This document shows, piece after piece, positions 41,584 to 42,001 of a stretch of 42,001 nt of DNA. Origin of the DNA: an uncultured bacterium (lineage in GTDB: Bacteria > Bacillota > Clostridia > Oscillospirales > Oscillospiraceae). The notes under the pieces were generated by a model. The model was not told the origin of the DNA. It did not search any database and saw nothing but the letters and a program-made list of their open reading frames with translations. How positions within the stretch are numbered: position 1 is the first letter of the stretch; each line of letters begins with the position of its first letter. The stretch lies in assembly GCA_947073515.1 (NCBI GenBank), contig CAMTMC010000021.1:1-42001 (forward strand), given 5' to 3'. The position numbers and the translations under genes are program-made.

Positions 41584-42001
41584 GTGTTTGGACAGCTTGT
41601 GTTTTCAGACCAGGGCCGGGGGCGGGCGGTCCCCGGCCGTCTCTATGGCCTGCCCGTCCTCCGGGCGGAGGCGGACCCCCTGGGCTTCTGGGGGGAGCGG
41701 CGGCTGAGGAAGGCGGGGCGGGGGCTGCTCCGGGGGGGCGCCCGCCGGGTGCTGGTGCCCCGGGACTTCCGGCGCTGGCCCCTGCTGAGGCAGTTGGGGC
41801 TGGTCCCGGTGGAGACCGAGGGGTTGGTCCGGGCCAACTGCGTCCCCCTGGCCCTGGCGGCCCTGGCCAGCCAGGGGCTGTCCCCGTACCGGGCCACCGT
41901 GGCCCTCCGGGGGAACCGGGCGGGGGGAGAGATGGCCCGGGCGGCCCGGGAGCTGTGCCCTCGGGTGCGCTGCCTGGTGGTGGACGCCCCCAGCGGCGGG
42001 G
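41584..42001 (+). CDS. Start of an unrecognised gene, cut by the window end
   Basis: A GTG with GGGAGGGGGG eight bases upstream opens a frame that stays open to the end of the window (139 codons). It begins VFGQLVFSDQGRGRAVPGRL and is very rich in Arg, Gly and Leu, with 'RRVLVPRDFRRWPLLRQLGL' and 'CLVVDAPSGG' near the cut. The last part looks like a beta strand followed by a turn. No signal peptide or known motif is seen, so I do not assign a family. Confidence 0.6.
   Translation, partial: MFGQLVFSDQGRGRAVPGRLYGLPVLRAEADPLGFWGERRLRKAGRGLLRGGARRVLVPRDFRRWPLLRQLGLVPVETEGLVRANCVPLALAALASQGLSPYRATVALRGNRAGGEMARAARELCPRVRCLVVDAPSGG

Overview
The window looks like a chromosomal segment of a high-GC, anaerobic, amino-acid-fermenting butyrate producer of the Clostridia, most likely Oscillospiraceae (Intestinimonas / Flavonifractor / Lawsonibacter-like). 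This is inferred from the complete lysine-to-butyrate gene set, the hprK and murB-rapZ-yvcK-whiA core clusters, the strong purine-rich Shine-Dalgarno (SD) sequences and the GC-rich codon use. No prophage, insertion sequence or CRISPR array is visible.

Layout. 1-75: tRNA-Ala(GGC), with its first base just outside the window, then a terminator. 305-6621: a translationally coupled pair of secreted proteins, an M60-type metallopeptidase with a dockerin-like segment followed by an SLH-anchored wall protein whose N-terminal part resembles a cohesin. 6621-6784: a long imperfect palindrome. 7052-12427: a lipoprotein substrate-binding protein and a 1302-residue hybrid histidine kinase, probably one sensory unit. 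12716-14128: MATE efflux pump. 14171-26562 (minus strand): phzF-like and lysE-like genes, atoA, atoD, kamE, kamD, kamA, kdd, kce, kal, then a 615-base leader, then kamC and kamB. 27023-27916: DMT permease. 28283-29642: DUF1847 and PHP-domain proteins. 29949-31853: hprK and a ROK glucokinase. 32027-36225: murB, a small unknown gene, rapZ, yvcK and whiA. 36365-39838: dnaE. 39881-41524: SulP transporter. 41584 to the end: start of an unrecognised gene.

How the genes work together. The minus-strand cluster encodes the route L-lysine -> beta-lysine (KamA) -> 3,5-diaminohexanoate (KamDE, adenosylcobalamin and PLP dependent, kept active by KamBC) -> 5-amino-3-oxohexanoate (Kdd) -> 3-aminobutyryl-CoA plus acetoacetate (Kce) -> crotonyl-CoA plus ammonia (Kal). 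AtoDA recycles acetoacetate and releases butyrate. The crotonyl-CoA to butyryl-CoA reductase is not in the window.

The main discovery candidate is the leader of this operon (23453-24081, minus strand). A near-consensus promoter is followed by a lysine riboswitch, a Rho-independent terminator and then a cobalamin riboswitch. The 3' strand of lysine aptamer helix P1 is also the 5' strand of the terminator. This geometry predicts that lysine turns the operon ON, the reverse of the usual biosynthetic lysine switch. In series with a B12 aptamer, it would make a two-input RNA gate sensing both the substrate and the cofactor of KamDE. Second in interest is a pair of about 160-base palindromic elements that share an identical 30-base apex but have different, internally paired arms.
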